5,484 nt of DNA. It comes from Spirochaetaceae bacterium (GTDB lineage Bacteria > Spirochaetota > Spirochaetia > Treponematales > Breznakiellaceae). Positions 1 to 4,959 of the stretch are shown here, one piece after another. The first letter of the stretch is position 1. Every line of letters begins with the position of its first letter. Where the stretch lies: NCBI GenBank assembly GCA_031265535.1, contig JAISCO010000332.1, positions 1 to 5,484 of the forward strand, given 5' to 3'. The notes below the pieces were generated by a model. It was given only the letters and a program-made list of their open reading frames with translations, ran no database searches and was not told where the DNA came from. A program made the translations under genes and the position numbers.

Positions 1-1
1 C

Positions 2-724
2 AAAGGGGATGATGACTTGGCCATCGCTGACTACAGTCAGGCCATACGACTCGACCCCAATTTTGCCTTAGCGTACTTTGGCCGAGGTACCACCTACTTT
101 ATCAAAAGAGATAATGACTTGGCCATCGCCGACTACAACCAGTCCATACGACTCGACCCTAATGTTGCTGCGGTATACTTTGGCCGGGGAGCCATCTACG
201 CTGGCAAAAGGGAGTATGACAAAGCCATCGCCGACTACAATCAGGTAATACGGCTCACACCCAATTTTGCTGAGGCGTACATAGACCGGGGCGCCGCCTA
301 TCATTCCAAAGGCGAATATGACAGAGCCATCGCCGACTTTAACCAGGCGATACGGCTCGATCCCAATAACGCCGCGGCGTATAGTAACCGGGGCGCCGCC
401 TACACTTACAAAAGGGATTATGACAGAGCCATCGCTGACTGCAACCAGGCGATACGGCTCAACCCCAATTATGCCGTGGCGTACAATAACCGGGGTACCG
501 CCTACACTTACAAAAGGGATTATGTCCGTGCCATCGCCGATTTGAACCAGGCGATACGACTCAACCCAGATTATGTTGCGGCGTACTATAACCGGGGCCG
601 CGCCTACTATAACAAAGAAGATTACGCCCTTGCCCGTGCCGACTTTGAAAAAGCGTTGTCGCTCGATCCCAATAACGCCAATGCACAGGAATGGCTTGAG
701 CGTCTGCGGAGTGAGGGGCATTAG
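2..724 (+). CDS. TPR-repeat protein, C-terminal part (5' end outside window)
   Basis: The frame is open to the left edge: codons before the first possible TTG read K-G-D-D-D-L-A-I-A-D-Y and fit the repeat, so the true start lies outside the window. What is visible is a partial unit, six complete 34-residue tetratricopeptide repeats in perfect register, and a 16-residue C-terminal tail ending L-R-S-E-G-H. The unit pattern is A-Y-x-x-R-G-x-x-Y-x-x-K-x-D-Y-x-x-A-I-A-D-x-N-Q-A-I-R-L-(D/N)-P-N, with the usual TPR small and aromatic residues and a Pro-Asn between units. TPRs form a superhelical scaffold for protein-protein contacts. No catalytic domain is visible, so the partner and role are unknown. 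The last complete unit (Y-N-R-G-R-A-Y-Y-N-K-E-D-Y) is the most divergent, as expected for a capping repeat. The TAG stop straddles the edge of an insertion-sequence remnant. Confidence 0.93.
   Translation, partial: KGDDDLAIADYSQAIRLDPNFALAYFGRGTTYFIKRDNDLAIADYNQSIRLDPNVAAVYFGRGAIYAGKREYDKAIADYNQVIRLTPNFAEAYIDRGAAYHSKGEYDRAIADFNQAIRLDPNNAAAYSNRGAAYTYKRDYDRAIADCNQAIRLNPNYAVAYNNRGTAYTYKRDYVRAIADLNQAIRLNPDYVAAYYNRGRAYYNKEDYALARADFEKALSLDPNNANAQEWLERLRSEGH
62..673 (+). repeat. Six in-frame 102-bp tandem repeats (TPR units)
   Basis: Six consecutive 102-bp units encode the 34-residue TPRs, with no insertion or deletion between them. Similarity is high at DNA level too: blocks such as GCCATCGCCGAC and CAGGCGATACG recur at the same phase, and units 4 and 5 share long identical stretches. 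This is more than protein-level conservation and suggests recent duplication or homogenisation within the gene. Units can probably be gained or lost by recombination. Confidence 0.9.
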
Positions 725-917
725 AGCCTGTTTAATATCTTTTTAGCAACAAAGATATAAACGCAAGAACCGTCATTTCCAGCGTGTTATGAATTTTACG
801 TTCGCAGTTCTTCCAAAGACGATGATTTTTTTCCAGCCACCCAAAGCTACGCTCTACCACCCACCTCTTGGGAAGCACCACAAACTTATGAAGCTCATTG
901 CGTTTAACCACCAACGC
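724..917 (-). mobile_element. Remnant of an IS5-family insertion sequence (transposase 3' end plus terminus)
   Basis: The outer end starts GAGCCTGTTTAATATC at 724, which resembles the terminal inverted repeats of some IS5-family elements. The transposase stop codon (732-734, minus) lies 8 bp inside that end, the compact layout usual for insertion sequences. Only the last ~60 codons of the transposase remain; recognisable homology ends near 914-917, where palindromic repeat DNA begins. I see no matching opposite terminus in the window, so the element is truncated and cannot move by itself. The preceding TTA (721-723) could be one copy of a 3-bp target duplication, but the other copy is not visible. 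The inner boundary is approximate. Confidence 0.75.
732..914 (-). pseudogene. IS5-family transposase, C-terminal fragment
   Basis: The reading frame gives L-V-V-K-R-N-E-L-H-K-F-V-V-L-P-K-R-W-V-V-E-R-S-F-G-W-L, then R-L-W-K-N-C-E-R-K, and ends L-A-F-I-S-L-L-L-K-R-Y. This is the characteristic C-terminus of IS5-family DDE transposases. The Glu in R-W-V-V-E-R (the R-x3-E signature) is the expected third catalytic residue. Both catalytic Asp residues and the whole N-terminal part are absent. The frame stays open upstream to an ATG at 1007, but those ~31 codons translate palindromic repeat DNA and do not resemble a transposase, so I exclude them. Presumed inactive. Confidence 0.82.
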
Positions 918-933
918 TTCTCCGCCCCCAACG

Positions 934-1005
934 GCGCAAACAAGTTTGCGCGCAAATTTGCGACTCAACTGCGTTGAGCTTGGGAGTTTTGCAAAGCAAA
1001 ACTCC
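934..1005. repeat. Cluster of four consecutive perfect short palindromes
   Basis: Four perfect inverted repeats lie almost end to end. 934-951 has an 8-bp stem GCGCAAAC with a 2-nt gap. 951-962 is the uninterrupted palindrome CGCAAATTTGCG. 964-978 has a 6-bp stem CTCAAC with a 3-nt loop. 983-1005 has a 10-bp stem GGAGTTTTGC with loop AAA. They start just beyond the transposase remnant. No T-run follows the last stem on either strand, so they are not typical Rho-independent terminators. They may be REP-like dispersed units. Confidence 0.8.
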
Positions 1006-1073
1006 ATTTCTGGATTCTAACGCGGAGCGTATGAGAACCCGCTGGGAAGTAAAAGGTAAAAAGGAAAAAGTAA

Positions 1074-1099
1074 AAATGAGCAATTAACAATGAGCAATG
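1074..1099 (+). repeat. 26-bp dispersed repeat, left copy
   Basis: The 26 bases containing GAGCAATTAACAATGAGC are identical, in inverted orientation, to 4724-4749. The unit itself contains a short direct repeat (GAGCAAT twice). Confidence 0.9.
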
Positions 1100-1248
1100 C
1101 AGGCAGTCGCACTGGTGGGGGAACAGGTGGTGGTAAGCCAAACGCAAGGGATTGAAGCGGAATTTGCGAAGCAAATTGGAGCGGAAAGCCCGACCCCGCG
1201 TAGCGGGGATGCGCCCAAAAACCAAAGATCAAAGCAAACATCGCCTGC

Positions 1249-1331
1249 CAGCCGTGTATGCTACCCGCCCTTTTCGGACCCTGAGGCACGGAGTGAAGGC
1301 CGCTTTCGGTATCTTAGCGCGGAGCGCATGT
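1249..1331 (+). repeat. 83-bp dispersed repeat, left copy
   Basis: This block runs from CAGCCG to GCGCGGAGCGCATGT. It aligns without gaps to the reverse complement of 4631-4713, with about 13 mismatches by hand count (roughly 84% identity). Perfectly shared cores include GGCACGGAGT, CCGCTTTCGGTAT and GCGCGGAGCGCATGT. A related short piece (CGCGGAGCGTATG, then AACCCGCTGG) occurs at 1021-1044 and matches the sequence adjoining the right copy. Confidence 0.85.
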
Positions 1332-1352
1332 GCCTCCATGGCAAATGGGGGA

Positions 1353-1381
1353 TTGATATATTCATTTTATGCTGTTATACT
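1353..1381 (+). promoter_or_regulatory. Sigma70-like promoter for the rsbRD-like gene and atpB
   Basis: TTGATA (1353-1358) and TATACT (1376-1381) are separated by exactly 17 bp, and each matches 5 of 6 consensus bases. A TG at 1373-1374 gives an extended -10 (TGTTATACT). Transcription would be expected to begin about 1387-1389, practically at the ATG at 1389. The promoter starts about 20 bp after the 83-bp repeat ends. Confidence 0.6.
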
Positions 1382-1388
1382 GATGAGT

Positions 1389-1916
1389 ATGATAGATCAA
1401 GCTCTGTTAGAAACGCTGGATTTTAAGGCAAAAAATCTTGCCAAACGTTGGAAAAATCTTATTCGTAAAGAGCCGCATCTTAAACATTACAACAGTTTTA
1501 CGGACGAACAGCTTTACGAGATAAATATGCCGTTGTACCACCAGCTTGCGCGTGCTATTGAGCGTGGAATCGACAGAAAAGCCGTGGGCGGATATTTCGT
1601 GGGCATGGGCAAAAATGGAATGAAGCAGGGTATACCCATTTCAGAGGTGGTATACGCCTGTAGTTTGAGTCAAAAAACAGTTGTTGACTATATAACATAC
1701 GAATTTTTGAACGCAAACCCGCTCACAACGTATCAAATTTTTGATACGATAGACAAAGTAAACGAATTTTTTTTCCTTGGATGTTTTTACATGATCAAAG
1801 GGTTTTTAGAACAGACTTATAAACACCTTAACAGCCAGCATAATATTTCGGAAGAATTGCTTAAAACATGCTTTAAAGATGATTTTTTCTTCAAAACAGA
1901 TATAGAGGACGATTAG
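1389..1916 (+). CDS. RsbRD N-terminal-domain-like protein (sensor-like, 175 aa)
   Basis: An all-helical soluble protein of 175 residues with no signal peptide or membrane segment. It resembles the N-terminal sensory domain of RsbT co-antagonist RsbRD-type proteins: an early helix ending A-K-R-W (residues 18-21), then F-T-D-E-Q-L (37-42), the segment G-I-P-I-S-E-V-V-Y-A (81-90) that matches the family's G-x-x-(L/I)-S-E-V signature, and a last long helix (121-145). No STAS, kinase or output domain follows, so it may be a stand-alone sensor or partner protein. The ligand is unknown. I prefer ATG 1389 because it begins where homology should begin and lies at the predicted transcription start; ATG 1383 (adds M-S) is the alternative. 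Neither has a clear Shine-Dalgarno sequence. The frame is open back to 1152, but those codons are repeat DNA. Family assignment is by eye. Confidence 0.62.
   Translation: MIDQALLETLDFKAKNLAKRWKNLIRKEPHLKHYNSFTDEQLYEINMPLYHQLARAIERGIDRKAVGGYFVGMGKNGMKQGIPISEVVYACSLSQKTVVDYITYEFLNANPLTTYQIFDTIDKVNEFFFLGCFYMIKGFLEQTYKHLNSQHNISEELLKTCFKDDFFFKTDIEDD
1904..1909 (+). promoter_or_regulatory. Ribosome binding site of atpB inside the upstream gene
   Basis: AGAGGA lies within the last codons of the upstream gene, 11 nt before the atpB ATG. Spacing is slightly long. Termination at 1916 and restart at 1921 suggest translational coupling. Confidence 0.55.
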
Positions 1917-1920
1917 TTAG

Positions 1921-2664
1921 ATGGATTTAAGCGATGAATTGACGAAGTCTCTTGATATAGATACTGTTTTTACGATAACGGCGGCGGGCCATGAGATACC
2001 GGTAACTGAAACGGTTATTGTTTCATGGGTTGTCATGGCTATTCTGATAATCGCGGCGTTTATTTTTACTCGTAATTTGCGGCGGATACCGCGCGGGGCG
2101 CAAAGTATTGTTGAAAGCGGCATCGAATTTTTAAATAATTTTTCAAAAAGCCAGTTCGGCAAATACGCGGGTATTTTTGGCCCGTATATAGGCACGCTTT
2201 TTCTTTTTTTACTACTTGCCAACATCCTTCCGGCGATAACGCCCGTGTTTGCCATGGGGAAAGAGCCGCTCTTCGAGATAAAACCACCTACGCGCGATAT
2301 AAATTTATGCGCCGCTCTTGCTCTTGTCTCGGTTTTGTTGATGATTTTCAGCGGCTTAATCGTGCGCCGTCCGTCCGGCTGGCTAAAAAATCTGTTTAAT
2401 CCGATACCTATTATGCTGCCGTTTAACTTGATGGAGTATATCATCAAGCCTCTGACACTTTGCCTCCGGCTTTTTGGAAATATACTGGGGGGCTTTATTA
2501 TCATGACGCTCATCAGTATCATGCTCGCGAATTTAATCAAATTTTCAATACTGATACCTATTCCATTCTCGCTCTATTTCGATTTTTTTGACGGGTTTGT
2601 GCAGGCGCTTGTCTTTACATTTCTTACTTCGCTGTATATATCGGAAGCGGTCGAAACAGAATGA
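1921..2664 (+). CDS. atpB: F-type ATP synthase subunit a (F0 proton channel)
   Basis: A 247-residue multi-spanning membrane protein of normal family length. Subunit a forms the proton half-channels against the c-ring in F0. Hydrophobic segments lie at about 31-50, 86-110, 129-147, 170-200 and 203-240. Diagnostic motifs are P-T-R-D-I-N (123-128) and P-L-T-L-C-L-R-L-F-G-N (177-187), containing the essential Arg (R183, E. coli R210), plus Q-A-L-V-F-T-F-L-T-S-L-Y-I-S (228-241) with the conserved Gln (E. coli Q252). By hand alignment, the position of E. coli E219 (usually Glu or His) is Phe192, and D221 sits at the H245 position. The gene starts 4 nt after the rsbRD-like gene. No atpE, atpF or F1 gene follows; pheT does. 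Many treponemes rely on V-type ATPases, so an F-type a subunit is notable. Identity is secure; whether the rest of F0F1 exists cannot be judged here. Confidence 0.93.
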   Translation: MDLSDELTKSLDIDTVFTITAAGHEIPVTETVIVSWVVMAILIIAAFIFTRNLRRIPRGAQSIVESGIEFLNNFSKSQFGKYAGIFGPYIGTLFLFLLLANILPAITPVFAMGKEPLFEIKPPTRDINLCAALALVSVLLMIFSGLIVRRPSGWLKNLFNPIPIMLPFNLMEYIIKPLTLCLRLFGNILGGFIIMTLISIMLANLIKFSILIPIPFSLYFDFFDGFVQALVFTFLTSLYISEAVETE

Positions 2665-2666
2665 TT

Positions 2667-2700
2667 TTTGCGGGAAATACCATTCCGCAAGTTTTATAAT
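2667..2700 (+). terminator. Possible weak Rho-independent terminator after atpB
   Basis: TTGCGGGA (2668-2675) pairs with TTCCGCAA (2683-2690) around a 7-nt loop, 8 pairs including one G-T, followed by GTTTTATAATTT. It starts 3 nt after the atpB stop. The T-tract is interrupted, so termination may be partial and pheT could receive read-through. Confidence 0.5.
2695..2700 (+). promoter_or_regulatory. Consensus -10 box, possible pheT promoter
   Basis: TATAAT is a perfect -10 hexamer in the atpB-pheT gap, but no recognisable -35 lies 16-18 bp upstream and there is no extended -10 TG. It overlaps the T-rich tail of the hairpin. If used, the transcript would start near 2707 and carry both 67-bp repeats in a leader of about 140 nt. 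Confidence 0.3.
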
Positions 2701-2702
2701 TT

Positions 2703-2850
2703 ATAGGGGTTATCATTAACGCTTCGCGTTTATGTTCGATTGTGATAGGCGGCGATTCCGCCGCCCAAAATAGGGGTTATCATAAATGCTTTGCGTTTAT
2801 GTTCGATTGCTATAGGCGGCGATTCCGCCGCCCAAAATAGAGGTTATCAT
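2703..2850 (+). repeat. 67-bp tandem repeat: two full copies plus a partial third overlapping the pheT start
   Basis: Copy 1 is 2703-2769, copy 2 is 2770-2836, and a partial third copy begins at 2837 and keeps identity up to the CAT at 2848-2850. The period is exactly 67 in both steps. Copies 1 and 2 differ at 5 positions. Each full unit starts ATAGGGGTTATCAT and holds two hairpins: an imperfect one around GC-TTC-GC or GC-TTT-GC (stem arms CAT(A/T)AA(C/T)GC and GCGTTTATG) and a perfect 7-bp GC stem GGCGGCG-ATTC-CGCCGCC. The first hairpin keeps its fold although two of the five differences fall in its left arm (one in the loop). Confidence 0.9.
2839..2843 (+). promoter_or_regulatory. Ribosome binding site of pheT, within the third repeat copy
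   Basis: AGAGG lies 5 nt before the ATG at 2849. The equivalent bases in the two preceding repeat copies are AGGGG followed by the same TTATCAT, but there no start codon follows (CATTAA and CATAAA instead of CATGCC). Confidence 0.65.
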
Positions 2851-4681
2851 GCCAAAAATAGAGGTGAACGAGGCGCTTTTTTTCAGACTGGCGGGAAAAC
2901 ACTGGAAAACACGGAAAGAGCTTGAGGATGCTCTTTGCTGCGCTAAGGCTGAGCTTGATGAAGACAGCGATAAAGAATTGCCGGAAGCGGAGCGTGTCTT
3001 AAAAATCGAGCTTAATGATACGAATAGACCGGATTTGTGGGGAACGGCTGGCTGCGCCCGGCAGCTGCGAATATATCATGGTGGAAAAAGGCCGTTCTAT
3101 CCGTTTTTTTCAATGCCCGGCGATATGAAAGGCGCTAAAAAACGTGTGATTGTTGAAGCAAGCGCAAAAGGAGTGCGCCCTTGGCTTGCGGGTTTTATGG
3201 CTCATGGTAATGAAGTTACCGACGCCGGTTTGCGCGACATGATTCAAACGCAGGAAAAATTGTCGTGGAACTATGGGCGTAAACGCCGCGCCATCTCTAT
3301 GGGTGTGTACCGTTCCGCATTGATTAAATGGCCTATTCACTATAAAGCGGTCGATCCGGATTCTGTCTCGTTTGTTCCGTTGCAATGGGAGCTTTGTGAG
3401 GGTACGCCGGATATTAAAACGCCGCTTACACTGAACGATATTTTAAAAAAACATCCTAAAGGCAGGGAGTATGCGTTCATTCAGGAACATGAGCCTATGC
3501 ATCCGCTGCTTGTTGACGTGCGCGGCGAGGTTTTGTCCTACCCGCCTATCATTAATTCGGCGGATATTGGCGCGGTGCAGATGGGGGATTCGGAGCTTTT
3601 TATAGAGCTTACCGGCACTGATGTCAATGTTGTTACTCATGCCGCCTCAATCGCCGCGTGTGATCTTGCCGATCAGGGCTGGGCTATTGAGCCGGTCGAG
3701 ATATGCTACGAGTACGACACGCCGTTTGGCAAAACATTGACAACGCCGTTCTATTTTCAAGAACCGGTGTTTTGTAGTCTTGAGCGTATTCACAAATTTT
3801 TGGGCAAGCCGCTCGACGCCAGGGCTTGTGTAGCGGCGCTTGAGCGTATGGGCTGTGCGGCGGAAAAGCAACGGGGGCTTGAGGCCGGTTCTACGGAAAT
3901 TGTTGAGGGTATACGCGCCTGGCCGCCTGAATACCGTAACGATTATCTGCACGCAGCAGATGTTATGGAAGATGTGATGCTTGGGCATGGGCTGGAAAAT
4001 TTTACTCCGGAGCGTCCGCGTGATTTTACGGTTGGGCGGCTTTCGGCGGTAACGGTTTTTAGCAGAAAAATCAAAGAAATACTTGTAGGCGCTGGTTTTC
4101 AGGAGATGATATACAATTATCTTGGTTCCAAAAAAGATTTAATAAGCAAAATGCGCGGCTCGGGCGATAAAATAATCCGTATATCCAATCCTATGACTGA
4201 AAATTATGCATATGTCCGCGATTCGCCGCTGCCAAGTCTTGCCGCAAGTGAATCGGCGTCCGCCAATGCTGTCTATCCACACAAGATTTTTGAAATAGGT
4301 AAGGTCGCTTATAAAGACTCTTCCCGGAATTATGGTACGGCTACTCGTCAGTATGCCGGTATTCTGCATGCGGGCGCGGACGCAAACTTTAATACGATAG
4401 CGGCGCTTATTCAGAATCTGTTCTATCATATTTCGCGGACTTATACGGTGGAGGAGGCCGATGACCCGCGCTTCATACCCGGTCGTGCCGCTCTCATTGT
4501 CAGAAATGGTGTTATAGCCGGTGTCTTCGGTGAATTTCATCCTGAGCTGCTAGAAAATTGGGACATAAAAGTTCCCTGCACAGCCGCCGAGCTTGACATA
4601 GACTTTCTCATACCCCCCGCCAGCGGGTTTACATGCGCTCCGCGCCGGCATACCGAAAGCGGACTTTACTCCGTGCCTTAG
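2849..4681 (+). CDS. pheT: Phenylalanyl-tRNA synthetase beta subunit, archaeal/eukaryotic type
   Basis: PheT pairs with PheS in an alpha2-beta2 enzyme that charges tRNA-Phe with phenylalanine in the cytoplasm. At 610 residues it is the short type, lacking the EMAP-like tRNA-binding insert and C-terminal anticodon-binding domain of bacterial PheT. The start M-P-K-I-E-V-N-E fits the family, with AGAGG upstream. Visible marks: N-terminal B1-like region with L-N-D-T-N-R-P-D-L-W-G-T-A-G-C-A-R (55-71); B3/B4 editing region (about 105-285); B5 region (about 300-385) with P-E-Y-R-N-D-Y-L-H-A-A-D-V-M-E-D-V (360-376), whose acidic residues bind metal in the family; and a synthetase-like core with N-P-M-T-E-N-Y-A-Y-V-R (447-457), P-H-K-I-F-E-I-G-K-V (477-486) and F-G-E-F-H-P-E-L-L-E-N-W (560-571). 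The family normally ends just after E-L-D-I-D-F-L (581-587). The last ~22 residues are encoded mostly by a dispersed repeat and look foreign. pheS is not beside it here. Confidence 0.95.
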   Translation: MPKIEVNEALFFRLAGKHWKTRKELEDALCCAKAELDEDSDKELPEAERVLKIELNDTNRPDLWGTAGCARQLRIYHGGKRPFYPFFSMPGDMKGAKKRVIVEASAKGVRPWLAGFMAHGNEVTDAGLRDMIQTQEKLSWNYGRKRRAISMGVYRSALIKWPIHYKAVDPDSVSFVPLQWELCEGTPDIKTPLTLNDILKKHPKGREYAFIQEHEPMHPLLVDVRGEVLSYPPIINSADIGAVQMGDSELFIELTGTDVNVVTHAASIAACDLADQGWAIEPVEICYEYDTPFGKTLTTPFYFQEPVFCSLERIHKFLGKPLDARACVAALERMGCAAEKQRGLEAGSTEIVEGIRAWPPEYRNDYLHAADVMEDVMLGHGLENFTPERPRDFTVGRLSAVTVFSRKIKEILVGAGFQEMIYNYLGSKKDLISKMRGSGDKIIRISNPMTENYAYVRDSPLPSLAASESASANAVYPHKIFEIGKVAYKDSSRNYGTATRQYAGILHAGADANFNTIAALIQNLFYHISRTYTVEEADDPRFIPGRAALIVRNGVIAGVFGEFHPELLENWDIKVPCTAAELDIDFLIPPASGFTCAPRRHTESGLYSVP

Positions 4682-4713
4682 GTTCCGAAAATAGCGGTTT
4701 GCATACGCGGCTG
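4631..4713 (-). repeat. 83-bp dispersed repeat, right copy (inverted), overlapping the pheT 3' end
   Basis: This is the inverted partner of 1249-1331, about 84% identical by hand count. The last ~17 codons of pheT and its TAG stop (4679-4681) fall inside it. Confidence 0.85.
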
Positions 4714-4723
4714 TCCGCCTTCT

Positions 4724-4749
4724 CATTGCTCATTGTTAATTGCTCATTT
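4724..4749 (-). repeat. 26-bp dispersed repeat, right copy (inverted)
   Basis: Identical to the reverse complement of 1074-1099. Here it is separated from the 83-bp unit by 10 bp; at the left locus the two units, in the same relative order, are 149 bp apart. Confidence 0.9.
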
Positions 4750-4959
4750 ATTGTATTGTTTGCTTTTACTCCGATAATTCGTGTCGCCATTTATGGCGTA
4801 ATTTGCGGCTCATATTCTGATTCAGGAGGGGGCTCTTAAAAACTTATTCGACTTCTTTGACTTCGCGGTTCATAAAATTCTTCATGTATTGAAGCTGTTC
4901 CAAAACTTCAGTTTTGGAACAAGCTCATCCACTGGTACAATCGTGTACGAACACTGGAA
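4750..4959. other. Gene-poor spacer between convergent pheT and the ABC permease gene
   Basis: No credible gene is visible. It holds a small palindrome CGCCAT-TT-ATGGCG (4785-4798), an isolated AGGAGG-like run (4824-4832) with no start codon at a usable distance, and the strong hairpin at 4893-4925. Confidence 0.6.
4893..4925. repeat. Strong hairpin between convergent genes
   Basis: GTTCCAAAACT (4897-4907) and AGTTTTGGAAC (4910-4920) are perfect inverted complements with only TC between them. T4896-A4921 extends the pairing, and with A4922 bulged the flanking AGC/GCT also pair, giving about 15 base pairs. It begins 35 bp beyond the permease stop on the minus strand. No T-run follows on either strand, so a bidirectional Rho-independent terminator is only one possibility; a dispersed palindrome is another. 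Confidence 0.6.

Larger units (their letters stand above)
918..1352. other. Gene-free repeat mosaic between IS remnant and the rsbRD-like/atpB promoter
   Basis: I find no credible gene here. The stretch holds the palindrome cluster (934-1005), a unit beginning CGCGGAGCG at 1021, an A-rich tract (1050-1076), a 26-bp dispersed repeat (1074-1099), the hairpin AATTTGC-GAA-GCAAATT (1161-1177), the hairpin CCCCGC-GTA-GCGGGG (1194-1208) and an 83-bp dispersed repeat (1249-1331). Open frames crossing it on both strands are low-complexity translations of these repeats. Confidence 0.75.

Noticed and set aside
68..721. Long minus-strand open frame opposite the TPR gene
   Set aside because: It is a periodic shadow of the 102-bp repeat with the same period and no family resemblance of its own.
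732..1007. Complete small gene of 91 codons at the IS remnant
   Set aside because: Only the last ~60 codons match a transposase and the first ~31 are palindromic repeat DNA, so it is a truncated pseudogene.
965..1289. Two overlapping minus-strand frames of 86 and 90 codons in the repeat mosaic
   Set aside because: They translate dispersed repeats and an A/T-rich tract; the same kind of peptide appears at the right repeat copy, showing that it comes from the repeat.
1152..1382. Upstream extension of the rsbRD-like gene to an ATG at 1152
   Set aside because: The added 77 codons translate hairpins and the 83-bp dispersed repeat, are rich in Arg, Lys and Pro, and precede the promoter; homology begins at about 1389.
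2703..2850. 67-bp repeats as a CRISPR array
   Set aside because: The repeats are directly adjacent with no unique spacers, each holds two internal hairpins, and there are no cas genes nearby.
4824..4832. AGGAGGGGG, a strong Shine-Dalgarno-like run
   Set aside because: No ATG, GTG or TTG opening a meaningful frame follows at 5-12 nt on the plus strand.
4633..4839. 68-codon plus-strand frame overlapping the pheT end
   Set aside because: It overlaps the pheT frame and is made of the inverted dispersed repeat units; no ribosome binding site or family resemblance.
4882..4959. Open frame continuing in phase past the permease TGA (reads V-P-V-D-E-L-V-P-K-L-K-F-W)
   Set aside because: The permease ends with a normal family C-terminus before the TGA; the 26 further codons include the hairpin and are probably chance, though a broken former extension cannot be excluded.
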